In this document: positions 20,210 to 27,590 of the stretch, in pieces
Layout of the letters: the number at the start of each line of letters is the position of its first letter
Position numbering within the stretch: position 1 is the first letter of the stretch
DNA from: Streptococcus oralis
GTDB taxonomy: Bacteria > Bacillota > Bacilli > Lactobacillales > Streptococcaceae
Length of the DNA stretch: 64,000 bases
Direction of reading: 5' to 3'
Assembly (NCBI RefSeq): GCF_019929345.1
Contig: NZ_JAHZPJ010000004.1
Coordinates: forward strand, 62,001-126,000
Notes under the pieces: generated by a model
What the model was told of the DNA's origin: nothing
What the model saw: only the letters and a program-made list of their open reading frames with translations
The model's database searches: none
Program-made: the position numbers and the translations under genes

Positions 20210-21508
20210 TTAGTGACGTCCTTTGTAAGTCAAGCCTGCTAGACCAAGACTTGCAAGGAGAAAGCCTGCAAATCCAAGAATTGAATTTTGTTCTCCAGTG
20301 TTTGGTAGGGCTGTAGTTTCTGTTTTCGAGACAGGTTTGTCAGCTTTAGTGTTTGAATCTTGCCCAACAGGTTTTACAGGAGCTTGTGGAGCAGTATTCG
20401 AATTAGTTTGTGGTTTGGTTTCCGGCTTAACTCCTGGTTTTGGTGTATCAAAAGGTTTAGTTTCCGGTTTTACTTCTGGTTTTGAAGTCTCTGAAGGTTT
20501 AGTTTCCGGCTTAACTTCTAGCTTCGGAGTTTCTGAAGGCTTAACTTCTGGTTTCGGAGTTTCTAAAGGTTTAGTTTCCGGTTTTACTTCTGGTTTTGAA
20601 GTCTCTGAAGGTTTAGTTTCCGGTTTTACTTCTGGTTTCGGAGTTTCAGATGGTTTAGTCTCTGGTTTAACTTCTGGCTTCGGTGTATCTGAAGGTTTAG
20701 TTTCCGGTTTTACTTCTGGTTTTGGTGTATCAGAAGGTTTAGTTTCTGGCTTAACTTCTGGTTTTGGTGTCTCTGAAGGCTTAGGCTCAGGTGTCACTTC
20801 TGGTTTCGGAGTTTCTGAAGGGTTGGTTTCCGGCTTAACTTCTGGTTTTGGAGTTTCAGATGGTTTAGTCTCTGGTTTTACTTCTGGTTTTGGTGTCTCT
20901 GAAGGGTTGGTTTCCGGTTTTACTTCTGGTTTTGGTGTCTCTGAAGGCTTAGGCTCAGGTGTCACTTCTGGTTTCGGAGTTTCTGAAGGGTTGGTTTCCG
21001 GCTTAACTTCTGGTTTTGGAGTTTCAGATGGTTTAGTCTCTGGTTTTACTTCTGGTTTCGGAGTTTCTGAAGGTTTAGTCTCTGGTGTCACCTCTGGTTT
21101 CGGAGTTGGCGTTGGTGCTGGTTCCGGAGTTGGCTTCTCTACTTTCTTGTATTCTAGGCGCAGATCATTGTATCCGTCTGCCGAGCCATAGAAGTATTCA
21201 TTAACTATGTCATACGTCATGTCATAGTTTGGCATCCAGCTATCCTTTGAGATTATCTCATGTCCATTAAATTTTTTATAGATATTGATAGTCTGCCCGG
21301 GATTTATCACGCCCGTCATTTGACCAAGTGTCTCTCTTGTTTCAATATCATAATAAGTGATGCGGAATTTTAACGGCTCTTGCTGTTCTTCAGCTTTTAC
21401 GACAGCAACTCCAAAAATAGGTGTATCAATCAAAGCTGGCGCAACAACACCAAGAGCAGCAACGGAAAGCAAAGAAATACCAAGTTTGGTTACTTTATTC
21501 GTTTTCAT
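20210..21508 (-). CDS. LPXTG-anchored surface protein with 14-residue proline-rich repeats
   Basis: Wall-anchored protein of 432 residues. Signal peptide from MKTNKVTKLGISLLSVAALGV, cleaved near VKAEE. A short N-terminal globular region (~45-125; FRITYYDIETRETLGQMTG ... YGSADGYNDLRLEY) resembles a small MucBP-like or ubiquitin-like adhesive module, but I cannot name it firmly. About sixteen repeats of PKPEVKPETKPSET then span the wall, followed by LPNTG (~400), a membrane span and KGRH. The start at 21508 is preferred over the adjacent 21511 ATG because AGGAGG is better spaced. It lies downstream of a serine recombinase gene and palindromic sites, which may matter for its expression. Confidence 0.88.
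   Translation of the reverse strand: MKTNKVTKLGISLLSVAALGVVAPALIDTPIFGVAVVKAEEQQEPLKFRITYYDIETRETLGQMTGVINPGQTINIYKKFNGHEIISKDSWMPNYDMTYDIVNEYFYGSADGYNDLRLEYKKVEKPTPEPAPTPTPKPEVTPETKPSETPKPEVKPETKPSETPKPEVKPETNPSETPKPEVTPEPKPSETPKPEVKPETNPSETPKPEVKPETKPSETPKPEVKPETNPSETPKPEVTPEPKPSETPKPEVKPETKPSDTPKPEVKPETKPSDTPKPEVKPETKPSETPKPEVKPETKPSETSKPEVKPETKPLETPKPEVKPSETPKLEVKPETKPSETSKPEVKPETKPFDTPKPGVKPETKPQTNSNTAPQAPVKPVGQDSNTKADKPVSKTETTALPNTGEQNSILGFAGFLLASLGLAGLTYKGRH
20402..21103 (-). repeat. 42-bp tandem repeats encoding the PKPEVKPETKPSET array
   Basis: About sixteen full 42-bp units plus one 30-bp unit. A four-unit (168-bp) block occurs twice almost identically; for example the GGCTTAGGCTCAGGTGTCAC junction begins near 20778 and again 168 bp later. 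Such arrays change length by recombination or slippage. Confidence 0.9.
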
Positions 21509-21626
21509 CATTTCCTCCTTAGGAATGTAGAATTATTTTTAAGGTATGCAAATACTACAAAAGGCCTAATTTTTGATTTAGTATTTCGTAAAGTTCTCCT
21601 CAACCACTTGAGCGACAAGGGTTTTG

Positions 21627-21658
21627 GTGTATCGCGTAAGGACCGTTAAACGATACAC
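21627..21658. repeat. Palindromic site 1 between LPXTG and recombinase genes
   Basis: Inverted repeat GTGTATCG ... CGATACAC (8-bp arms) in a 32-bp site with core GTAAGGACCGTTAA. It shares 22 of 30 positions with site 2 at 21746-21777. It is a candidate binding or crossover site of the adjacent small serine recombinase. Confidence 0.6.
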
Positions 21659-21667
21659 TTAAAAAAC

Positions 21668-21719
21668 AAAAAAAATACAAATCCAACACAGGCTCAAAAC
21701 CTTGTTAAATTCGTATTTT
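21668..21719 (-). terminator. Terminator of the serine recombinase gene
   Basis: Minus strand: AAAATACGAATTTAACAAGG pairs imperfectly with CCTGTGTTGGATTTGTATTTT-like downstream bases (~18 bp with wobbles), followed by T8. It lies between the two palindromic sites. Confidence 0.65.
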
Positions 21720-21745
21720 CTGAAATATTCATATTGTTATTTTGA

Positions 21746-21777
21746 ATGTTTCGCCAAACGGTCGTTAATCGAAACAT
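21746..21777. repeat. Palindromic site 2 between LPXTG and recombinase genes
   Basis: Inverted repeat ATGTTTCG ... CGAAACAT around core CCAAACGGTCGTTAAT. It is related to site 1 and centred 119 bp from it, just beyond the recombinase stop codon. Confidence 0.6.
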
Positions 21778-21811
21778 ATTTACGCCTTCATTGTAACATT
21801 TTGTCTGGTTT

Positions 21812-22435
21812 TTAGCAAGAATTTTGCGAAACTTTTTTGCGATTATTGGCAACCTTGTTTCGTTCCAAGACTTTATAGATGGTTGAGGTCGAAATTCGTT
21901 CTGTTTTTGCTATTGTTCTGATGCTTGTTCCCCCTGCCAAATACTGCTGAATAATTCTCTCCTCCTTCTCTTTAGAAATTCGCTTGGCGCCTAGTTTGAC
22001 ACCTTTTTCCTTGGCTTTACGAAGTCCTTCACGGGTACGAAATCGCAAATTTTCCAGTTCACTTTCTGCCACAAAACCTAAAATGACACAAAGTAACCTA
22101 CCAATGAGCGAGTCAGTTTCCAATTTTTCATGCAAACTGACTAGCTGAATATCAGAAGCATTAAATTGTTCAATTAGTTCTAGCAATTTGAACATGGAGC
22201 GAGTCAGGCGATCTAACTTATAGATAGTAAAAGTGACCTGTTTGCCTTCCTTTGAAAGGTCACAAGCCAATTTTAAGGCCTTTTCGAGTTCTGGACGTAC
22301 ATTGTTGGAACCAGATTCACACTCGATAAAAAGATGGTCACAATGCTTGAGAGCATCGATTTGCACCTCTAAGCCCAAATCTTGCTTATGGGTTGAAACG
22401 CGTGCATAGCCAATATTGATGATGTTTTGAGACAT
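21812..22435 (-). CDS. Small serine recombinase (resolvase/invertase family)
   Basis: Resolvase-type site-specific recombinase of 207 residues. The catalytic domain has GYARVSTHKQ with nucleophile Ser14, the RPELEKAL segment and the arginine motif KLDRLTRS (~68-75), then the dimer E-helix (FVAESELENLRFRTREGL). The C-terminal helix-turn-helix is SIRTIAKTERISTSTIYKVL. Length equals classic resolvases/invertases, and no catalytic residue is missing. AGGAGG lies 6 bp before the ATG but inside a hairpin. Substrate sites are unknown; two palindromes just downstream are candidates. Together with the LPXTG gene it separates omt from prsA. Confidence 0.9.
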   Translation of the reverse strand: MSQNIINIGYARVSTHKQDLGLEVQIDALKHCDHLFIECESGSNNVRPELEKALKLACDLSKEGKQVTFTIYKLDRLTRSMFKLLELIEQFNASDIQLVSLHEKLETDSLIGRLLCVILGFVAESELENLRFRTREGLRKAKEKGVKLGAKRISKEKEERIIQQYLAGGTSIRTIAKTERISTSTIYKVLERNKVANNRKKVSQNSC

Positions 22436-22438
22436 AAA

Positions 22439-22468
22439 AATCCTCCTATTACTTGATACAGGAGGATT
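22439..22468 (-). promoter_or_regulatory. Hairpin terminating the omt unit and covering the recombinase ribosome binding site
   Basis: Minus-strand AATCCTCCT / AGGAGGATT perfect 9-bp arms, 12-nt loop, followed by TTT-ATG. The 3' arm is the Shine-Dalgarno of the recombinase gene, so the structure can act both as terminator (ATTTTT) and as translation block on readthrough RNA. Confidence 0.65.
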
Positions 22469-22483
22469 GTACTATTTTTTAAT

Positions 22484-23197
22484 TTATTCCATTTCTGGTA
22501 AAGTTACATTTTCCACATTCTTTCGTAGCATAAGAATGCCGTCTCCAAGTGGAACTAGAGTTGCTGTTAGACCTGGATTGTCCAAAGTTGCGTCGAAAAG
22601 TCTTTGCAAACCACGGTAAATGGTTCTCTGACCACGGCGGACTTCCATGATGTCCTTGGCAACATCTCCTCCTTGGAAAATATCATCCAAGACCACTACT
22701 CCACCGACTTCCAAGTGCTTGAGGATTTCAGGCAGAAAGACGATGTACTTTGACTTGGCCGAATCCATAAAGACAAAGTCATAAGTCTCCGTCAGAGTAG
22801 ATAAAACATCAACAGCATCACCTTCAAGTAAGGTGATTTGCTTGCGACTGTCAAACTGGGCAAAGTTTTCCTTGGCAAAACCAATCATTTCTGGATTACG
22901 GTCAATGGTTGTAATCTTGGCATCTGGCGCGTGTTCCGCCATCAAGAGGGCTGAAAAACCGATAGCTGTTCCAATTTCCAAAATGTTCTTAGGTTGCATA
23001 GTTTCCATGAGAAAACGGAAGTAGGCAACTGTTTCATGAGGAATAATGGGAATATTTTCCTTACGAGCGAAGGTCTCCAATTCTTTCAGGGAGCCTGTCA
23101 CCTGCTTTTGACGCTGGCGCATGAGTTCTACGATGTCTTCCTTGACGACGGGACGACGCATGTTATGGTTGGCATTTTTACTGTAAGACTCTACCAT
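22484..23197 (-). CDS. O-methyltransferase, class I SAM-dependent
   Basis: CCoAMT/YrrM-like methyltransferase of 237 residues. SAM-binding motif I is ILEIGTAIGFSALLM, acidic residue in TTIDRNPEM, motif around FVFMDSAKSKY, and metal-site DDIFQGG. The family includes catechol-type and tRNA-modifying (TrmR) enzymes, and the target here is not evident. Starts one base after the pepF stop, so it is translationally coupled as the third gene of coiA-pepF-omt. Confidence 0.88.
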   Translation of the reverse strand: MVESYSKNANHNMRRPVVKEDIVELMRQRQKQVTGSLKELETFARKENIPIIPHETVAYFRFLMETMQPKNILEIGTAIGFSALLMAEHAPDAKITTIDRNPEMIGFAKENFAQFDSRKQITLLEGDAVDVLSTLTETYDFVFMDSAKSKYIVFLPEILKHLEVGGVVVLDDIFQGGDVAKDIMEVRRGQRTIYRGLQRLFDATLDNPGLTATLVPLGDGILMLRKNVENVTLPEME

Positions 23198-23198
23198 C

Positions 23199-25001
23199 TT
23201 AAGCTAGTCCTAATTTTTCAACAAGGGCTTCAAACTCGTTCAAGCGGCGTTCAAAGACTGCAAAGGCATCGTTAAGATAGTCTTCTTTTTCCATATCAAC
23301 ACCCGCTTTTCTCATAACATTGAGTGGATAGTCTGATTTACCTGCTTTGAGGTAGTCGATATAGCGGTCACGATCTTCTTGACTACCATGGACAATCTTT
23401 TCAGCCAAGGCTGAAGCAGCTGCAAAACCAGTCGAATACTGATAAACATAGTAGTTATAGTAGAAGTGTGGAATGCGTGCCCACTCGTATTGGATCTGAG
23501 GATTGTCTTCCTTGCTGAGTCCATAGTACTCTTGGTTCAAGTCTGCGTATAGTTTATTGAGGAAATCACTTGTCAAGACTTCTCCATTTTGGTCTGCTTG
23601 GTGGATAGCATGTTCAAACTCAGCGAATTGAGTTTGACGGAAGACTGTTCCACGGAAACCGTCCAAAAAGTTATTAAGGATAGCAAAGCGAGTCGCATCG
23701 TCTTCTACTTCCTCCAATAATTTCTCTGTCAAGATATTTTCGTTGGTTGTTGAGGCAATCTCAGCCAAGAAGATAGAGTAATCTCCGTAAACATATGGTT
23801 GGGTTTCACGAGTATAGCTCGAGTGCATACTGTGACCCGTTTCGTGGACAAGGGTAAAGAGATTGTCTAGATTGTCCTGCCAGTTGAGAAGCATAAAGGC
23901 ATTGGTATCATAGGAACCACCAGAGTAGGCACCAGAACGCTTGCCTTGGTTTTCATAGACATCAATCCAACGCTCACTGAAGGCGCGTTTGACACGGCTC
24001 AAGTAGTCATCACCCAAGATCGCCAAGGCTTCTTCTGCCTTTTTCAAGGCTTCCTCATAAGTAAAGCTGTATTCTACTGAAGACAGTGGAGTGTAGACAT
24101 CGTACATCTTGAGATCAGAAATACCTAAGATTTTTGAACGAAGATCAAGGTAACGATGCAAGAGTGGCAAGTGCTTGCGAACTGCTGCTACTAGATTGTC
24201 ATAGACACTTTCTGGAACAAAGTTGGCTGCGAGGGCTGCATGGCGAGCACTCTTATAGTTGCGAACTTTTGCGCGGTAGTTTTGCACCTTAACATTTGTC
24301 TGCAAAGTCTTAGCGTAGGTGTGTTGGAATTGCTCGTAAGTCGCATAAAGGGCTTCATAAGCACCACGGCGCACTTCACGGTTTTTAGACTCCATCAAAC
24401 GGATGTAAGTACCATGTGAGAGTTGCACTTCCTTGCCTTCATCATCAAGAACGTATGGGAAGCTAATATCCGCATTGTCCAAAATAGCGAAGGTTTCACT
24501 AGCAGCGCCGAAGATTTCTCCTGCTCCAGCAAGTAATTCTTCCTCACGTTGCGAAAGAACATGGTCTTTCTTTTGCAAGAGCTTGTCAAAAAAGTGCTTG
24601 TAAACTTGGAGTTTTGGTTGAGCTTCTAGGAAAGCCGCATACTGCTCCTCACTAATCTCCATAAACTCAGGTTCATAGAATGAAAAGGCTTGTTCTAACT
24701 GACTGTATAGGGTCATTGCCTTAGCATAGTACTCTTGATACTTGGATTCACGCGTGTCCTGGTCATTTTTCATATGCGCATAGACATAAAGCTTTTCAAC
24801 TTGGCGTTCCAAGTCAAGTGAGAATTCTGTGATCTCAAGCAAACTGTCTGCGCTGTCCAAGAGATGTCCCTCATACTGAGATGCTGTTTGTACTTTTTCA
24901 GTTAAATCTTTCAGGGCTTCTTCCCAAGCCTGGTCTGTTGGGTAGATTGTCGAAAGATCCCATGTATCTTTTTCATTTATTTCATGTCGTTGTAATACCA
25001 T
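23199..25001 (-). CDS. pepF: Oligoendopeptidase F
   Basis: M3-family zinc metallopeptidase degrading short peptides in the cytoplasm. 600 residues, standard length. Zinc site HETGHSMH with the downstream glutamate in [11 protein letters not shown], and the substrate-binding segment near [14 protein letters not shown]. It lies 18 bp downstream of coiA and overlaps nothing. In pneumococcus it is called PepB/PepF and follows coiA, so part of its expression is probably competence-linked. Confidence 0.96.
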   Translation of the reverse strand: MVLQRHEINEKDTWDLSTIYPTDQAWEEALKDLTEKVQTASQYEGHLLDSADSLLEITEFSLDLERQVEKLYVYAHMKNDQDTRESKYQEYYAKAMTLYSQLEQAFSFYEPEFMEISEEQYAAFLEAQPKLQVYKHFFDKLLQKKDHVLSQREEELLAGAGEIFGAASETFAILDNADISFPYVLDDEGKEVQLSHGTYIRLMESKNREVRRGAYEALYATYEQFQHTYAKTLQTNVKVQNYRAKVRNYKSARHAALAANFVPESVYDNLVAAVRKHLPLLHRYLDLRSKILGISDLKMYDVYTPLSSVEYSFTYEEALKKAEEALAILGDDYLSRVKRAFSERWIDVYENQGKRSGAYSGGSYDTNAFMLLNWQDNLDNLFTLVHETGHSMHSSYTRETQPYVYGDYSIFLAEIASTTNENILTEKLLEEVEDDATRFAILNNFLDGFRGTVFRQTQFAEFEHAIHQADQNGEVLTSDFLNKLYADLNQEYYGLSKEDNPQIQYEWARIPHFYYNYYVYQYSTGFAAASALAEKIVHGSQEDRDRYIDYLKAGKSDYPLNVMRKAGVDMEKEDYLNDAFAVFERRLNEFEALVEKLGLA

Positions 25002-25019
25002 AAGATTCCTCCATCCTTT

Positions 25020-25976
25020 CTATTTTACCACATTTTTTGAGAAATATAAGTGATAAAAGGCTGGTGGATAGAGCTTTTGGCGATTATTTTTCGGATTTTT
25101 TTGATAGTAAGCCTGAAAATTTCTATAATAGCTAGTCAAATCCGTTTCAATCTGCAAAAAATCACCTGATTCTATCGGCCTGACCTGTGGATACCAGTCG
25201 TCCAGTTGACGGTTTAATAGATTGTCTCCTTGATGATAGGCCTCCTCCTGTTTCTTCATCCAGTAAGGCGTTTGGTAGTACAACTGCTGGCGAATATAGT
25301 GACAGATAGTGGAATCTTGCACAACCGCAAAACTAGGCAGTTTTTGTTTTTGATAAGGAAATCGTAGAATTTCCAAAATATTTCCTTGGCCATAGGGAAA
25401 TTCCTTGACCTGAAAATGAAGCTTGCCACGTAGGTCCTGATGCAAAAGATATTTGAGCCTCAAAACTTGTTTTTTGAGATCCAGTTCCCAAACATAGAAA
25501 CCCATATTTTGACTAAAATAGAGAAATCCCCTTTGCAGTTGTGTTAATCGCTCTTTTAACCAGAGTTTTTCTCCCAGTAGCCAGATAACCTGATAGCCCT
25601 GACTACGGTATCCTTGACTTCTATCGCCTAAAATCTTTTGAGACAAGGGACTGCACTGAATCTCCAGAGCTAGTTTCTCATTGACGAGAACATCCGCAAC
25701 CTGCTGGATCTCGGGCAAACTATATTCTAAGGCTACCTGACTGTCTTTCTTGGCCCAGTGATAAAGAGCCTCTTTGTTGCCCAAGTGTTCTGGACTTTCA
25801 TTCTCGAAAATAGCAATACAATCTCTTAACCTTTCATGGGCAAAGTGCGTTCGAATACTCTGTCCTTGGCGTAATCGTAGTCCGCCCCCACAGCTTGGAC
25901 AAGTATAAGCTTGCTTAGTCACATTTTTTTCGAGGGCATTCACCAAATTTCCCTTGGCATCTCTGGCTACAAACAT
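25020..25976 (-). CDS. coiA: Competence protein CoiA
   Basis: Late competence protein needed after DNA uptake for recombination. 318 residues. An N-terminal zinc-ribbon-like pair CPSCGGGLRLRQG precedes a PD-(D/E)XK nuclease-like core (HLGNKEALYHWA ... VNEKLALEIQCSPLS, i.e. the E-x-Q motif) and the VIWLLGEKLWL strand. Promoter is a combox (see 25998). Start has AAAGGAGGT 6 bp upstream. It leads the coiA-pepF-omt operon. Confidence 0.95.
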   Translation of the reverse strand: MFVARDAKGNLVNALEKNVTKQAYTCPSCGGGLRLRQGQSIRTHFAHERLRDCIAIFENESPEHLGNKEALYHWAKKDSQVALEYSLPEIQQVADVLVNEKLALEIQCSPLSQKILGDRSQGYRSQGYQVIWLLGEKLWLKERLTQLQRGFLYFSQNMGFYVWELDLKKQVLRLKYLLHQDLRGKLHFQVKEFPYGQGNILEILRFPYQKQKLPSFAVVQDSTICHYIRQQLYYQTPYWMKKQEEAYHQGDNLLNRQLDDWYPQVRPIESGDFLQIETDLTSYYRNFQAYYQKNPKNNRQKLYPPAFYHLYFSKNVVK

Positions 25977-25997
25977 GGTCTACCTCCTTTTCTCATT

Positions 25998-26005
25998 TAT
26001 TCGAA
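25998..26005 (-). promoter_or_regulatory. Combox (ComX/SigX promoter) of coiA
   Basis: Minus-strand TTCGAATA preceded by a T run, matching 7 of 8 bases of the pneumococcal combox TACGAATA. It lies 21 bp upstream of the coiA ATG, as expected for the short leaders of late com genes. Confidence 0.8.
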
Positions 26006-26013
26006 AAAGAAGC

Positions 26014-26036
26014 AAAAAAGACTGGAATTCCAGCCT
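26014..26036 (-). terminator. Terminator of the CARF protein gene
   Basis: Minus-strand perfect palindrome CTGGAATTCCAG within GGCTGGA..TCCAGTC followed by T6, 17 bp after the stop of the upstream gene. Confidence 0.8.
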
Positions 26037-26052
26037 TTCATGATATTATCTC

Positions 26053-27201
26053 TTATCTTTTTTGTCTCTTAGAAAATTTTTTTAGCATGGGAATGAGATT
26101 GGGAATCTGCTCGCTTCTAATGACCAGCACGCCGTATTCTTGACAGCGATTGGCATAAACTGGATTGATTTTTCCCGTACAGACAATTAACTTGAGGCAA
26201 CTCTCTCCAGCAAAATGATTGGCATAGACTTCTAGTTCATTGATGGCTTCAACTGATAAATCTGTCATCTTGCAAGAGATAAAGGTAATCGATCGTCCCT
26301 TTCTCAGAATGACATCAATCTCATTTTGAACATTGTCCGCCTCTGGAAAGATGCCATTCCAATCAATCTCACCGCCTATCATGCACTCATCAAATAGCTG
26401 AGATTCGAGCGCCAAGAGATAGAGATACACCTCTAAAATATGCCCCTTGTTGCGGCAAAAAACTTGAGCTTCTTGACTTGGAAAGCTGTATGCTACTCGT
26501 TTCTTGTCTTCGCTTTCAATACAAAGCATCCCTGCTTCCTCCAGTAAGGGGATGAGAGATTCTGGGTAGTGATAATACTTGCCATTGTTTTCCAGTATCT
26601 TCTTTGTCTCAGAATGCAGGTCATTGGTCTTAGCTAGAGAGAAAAATTGGGTCACTTGATACCAGTGGGCAGGATTGGAAATAGCAGAGCTGGCTAGCTT
26701 TTTAATGGCTGCAATTTGCTGAGCTGAGTGGATAGGGCGTTTTGATTTGAGCATTTTTCCACCACGTAAGGCTATCAGCTGTTGGATGCTTAGGGTTGGA
26801 ATGTCTAAGTCTTCTTTTTCTAACTGACCAGCTACCCACTTGTATTGTTTTCCTCGCTCGACATCCATGGCAACTATGGGAAGGTCCCGATCCAAGCCGT
26901 ATTGATAGAGAGATAAGACTAGTAGCGAATCCCCACCAAAAACATCAAGGAGGACCTGGTCATACTCAGCCAAGCAATAATCTAACTGATTAGACATCTG
27001 TTCTAAGGATAACTGACGAAAGGTCACTCGTTGAATATGGGGAACCTCATCCAAGATAAAATGGCGCAGTGAAAGTTTATCGTTACTGCTTATTTTCGTC
27101 AAAGATAAAAAGAGAATCTCGTCACAATCACTGACAAAAGCTTGGTAGACATTCTTTTCCAATACATGCCGATCATACAACTCCACCAAAAGACTAGTCA
27201 T
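26053..27201 (-). CDS. Stand-alone CARF/DUF1887 protein with PD-(D/E)XK nuclease domain (Card1/Can2-like)
   Basis: Protein of 382 residues. The N-terminal ~150 residues look like a Rossmann CARF fold, with the ligand-loop segment VLLDVFGGDSLLVLSLYQ (~80-97) at the place where Card1 has its GGT loop. A middle winged-helix-like part follows. The C-terminal nuclease core is GHILEVYLYL (~250) and NEIDVILRKG ... FISCK (~291-309), the D-x(n)-E-x-K pattern, and it ends with NRCQEYGVLVI. Card1/Can2 enzymes cut nucleic acid when cyclic tetra-adenylate binds the CARF domain. No cas10 or other CRISPR gene is in this window. Ribosome binding site GGAGGTGAT is nearly perfect. Family call from motif comparison by eye. 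Confidence 0.72.
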   Translation of the reverse strand: MTSLLVELYDRHVLEKNVYQAFVSDCDEILFLSLTKISSNDKLSLRHFILDEVPHIQRVTFRQLSLEQMSNQLDYCLAEYDQVLLDVFGGDSLLVLSLYQYGLDRDLPIVAMDVERGKQYKWVAGQLEKEDLDIPTLSIQQLIALRGGKMLKSKRPIHSAQQIAAIKKLASSAISNPAHWYQVTQFFSLAKTNDLHSETKKILENNGKYYHYPESLIPLLEEAGMLCIESEDKKRVAYSFPSQEAQVFCRNKGHILEVYLYLLALESQLFDECMIGGEIDWNGIFPEADNVQNEIDVILRKGRSITFISCKMTDLSVEAINELEVYANHFAGESCLKLIVCTGKINPVYANRCQEYGVLVIRSEQIPNLIPMLKKFSKRQKR

Positions 27202-27450
27202 TTAATCACCTCCACAATTTACAATTCCTTGCGTAGAGAGATGAAGTAACACACTTCTACTGCTCAAATTTCCTACTTCTAGTATAGCATAAAATTCTGT
27301 TCGCCCCAATCAACCAACGCAAACAAAAAACGAATAGAAACTTTTAGAAGTAATTTCTATTTAAGCTACTAAAAATATCAAATGTCACGACTTTGAATAT
27401 AGAAACTTTTCAAACTTTGAAAGTCGTATTTCTCTCACACTGGATACCCA

Positions 27451-27478
27451 AAAAGAGAAGACACTTAATGCCTTCTCC
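27451..27478 (-). terminator. Distal hairpin downstream of the giant glycosidase gene
   Basis: Minus-strand GAGAAG / CTTCTC with 11-nt loop followed by TTTTTGGG. Confidence 0.65.
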
Positions 27479-27521
27479 CCATGTTACCTTTTTATCAACC
27501 CATTACAGTTGACAAAGAGAC

Positions 27522-27549
27522 AAAGGAGAAGACCATCTGATCTTCTCCT
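27522..27549 (-). terminator. Proximal hairpin downstream of the giant glycosidase gene
   Basis: Minus-strand perfect 9-bp arms AGGAGAAGA / TCTTCTCCT, 8-nt loop, followed by only three T, 41 bp after the stop. It works in tandem with the hairpin at 27451. Confidence 0.6.
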
Positions 27550-27590
27550 AACCTTCATCATTCAGCAAATACAAGATTTTTATATGATTC

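Larger units (their letters stand above)
27202..27590. other. Intergenic region with terminators
   Basis: Contains two hairpins downstream of the giant glycosidase gene (listed separately) and, at ~27280-27290, a TATACT that may be the -10 for the CARF gene. No small gene seen. Confidence 0.5.

Noticed and set aside
20402..21103. CRISPR array
   Set aside because: Evenly spaced repeats here are in-frame protein-coding 42-bp units with no spacers; no CRISPR array or cas gene seen in the window despite the CARF protein.
20298..21191. Plus-strand open frame of ~297 codons opposite the proline-rich repeats
   Set aside because: Repeat shadow of the minus-strand PKPEVKPETKPSET array with no start signals.
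21706..21713. Combox-like TACGAATT on the minus strand upstream of the LPXTG gene
   Set aside because: Part of the recombinase terminator stem and ~200 bp from the next start codon; only the coiA site has proper placement.
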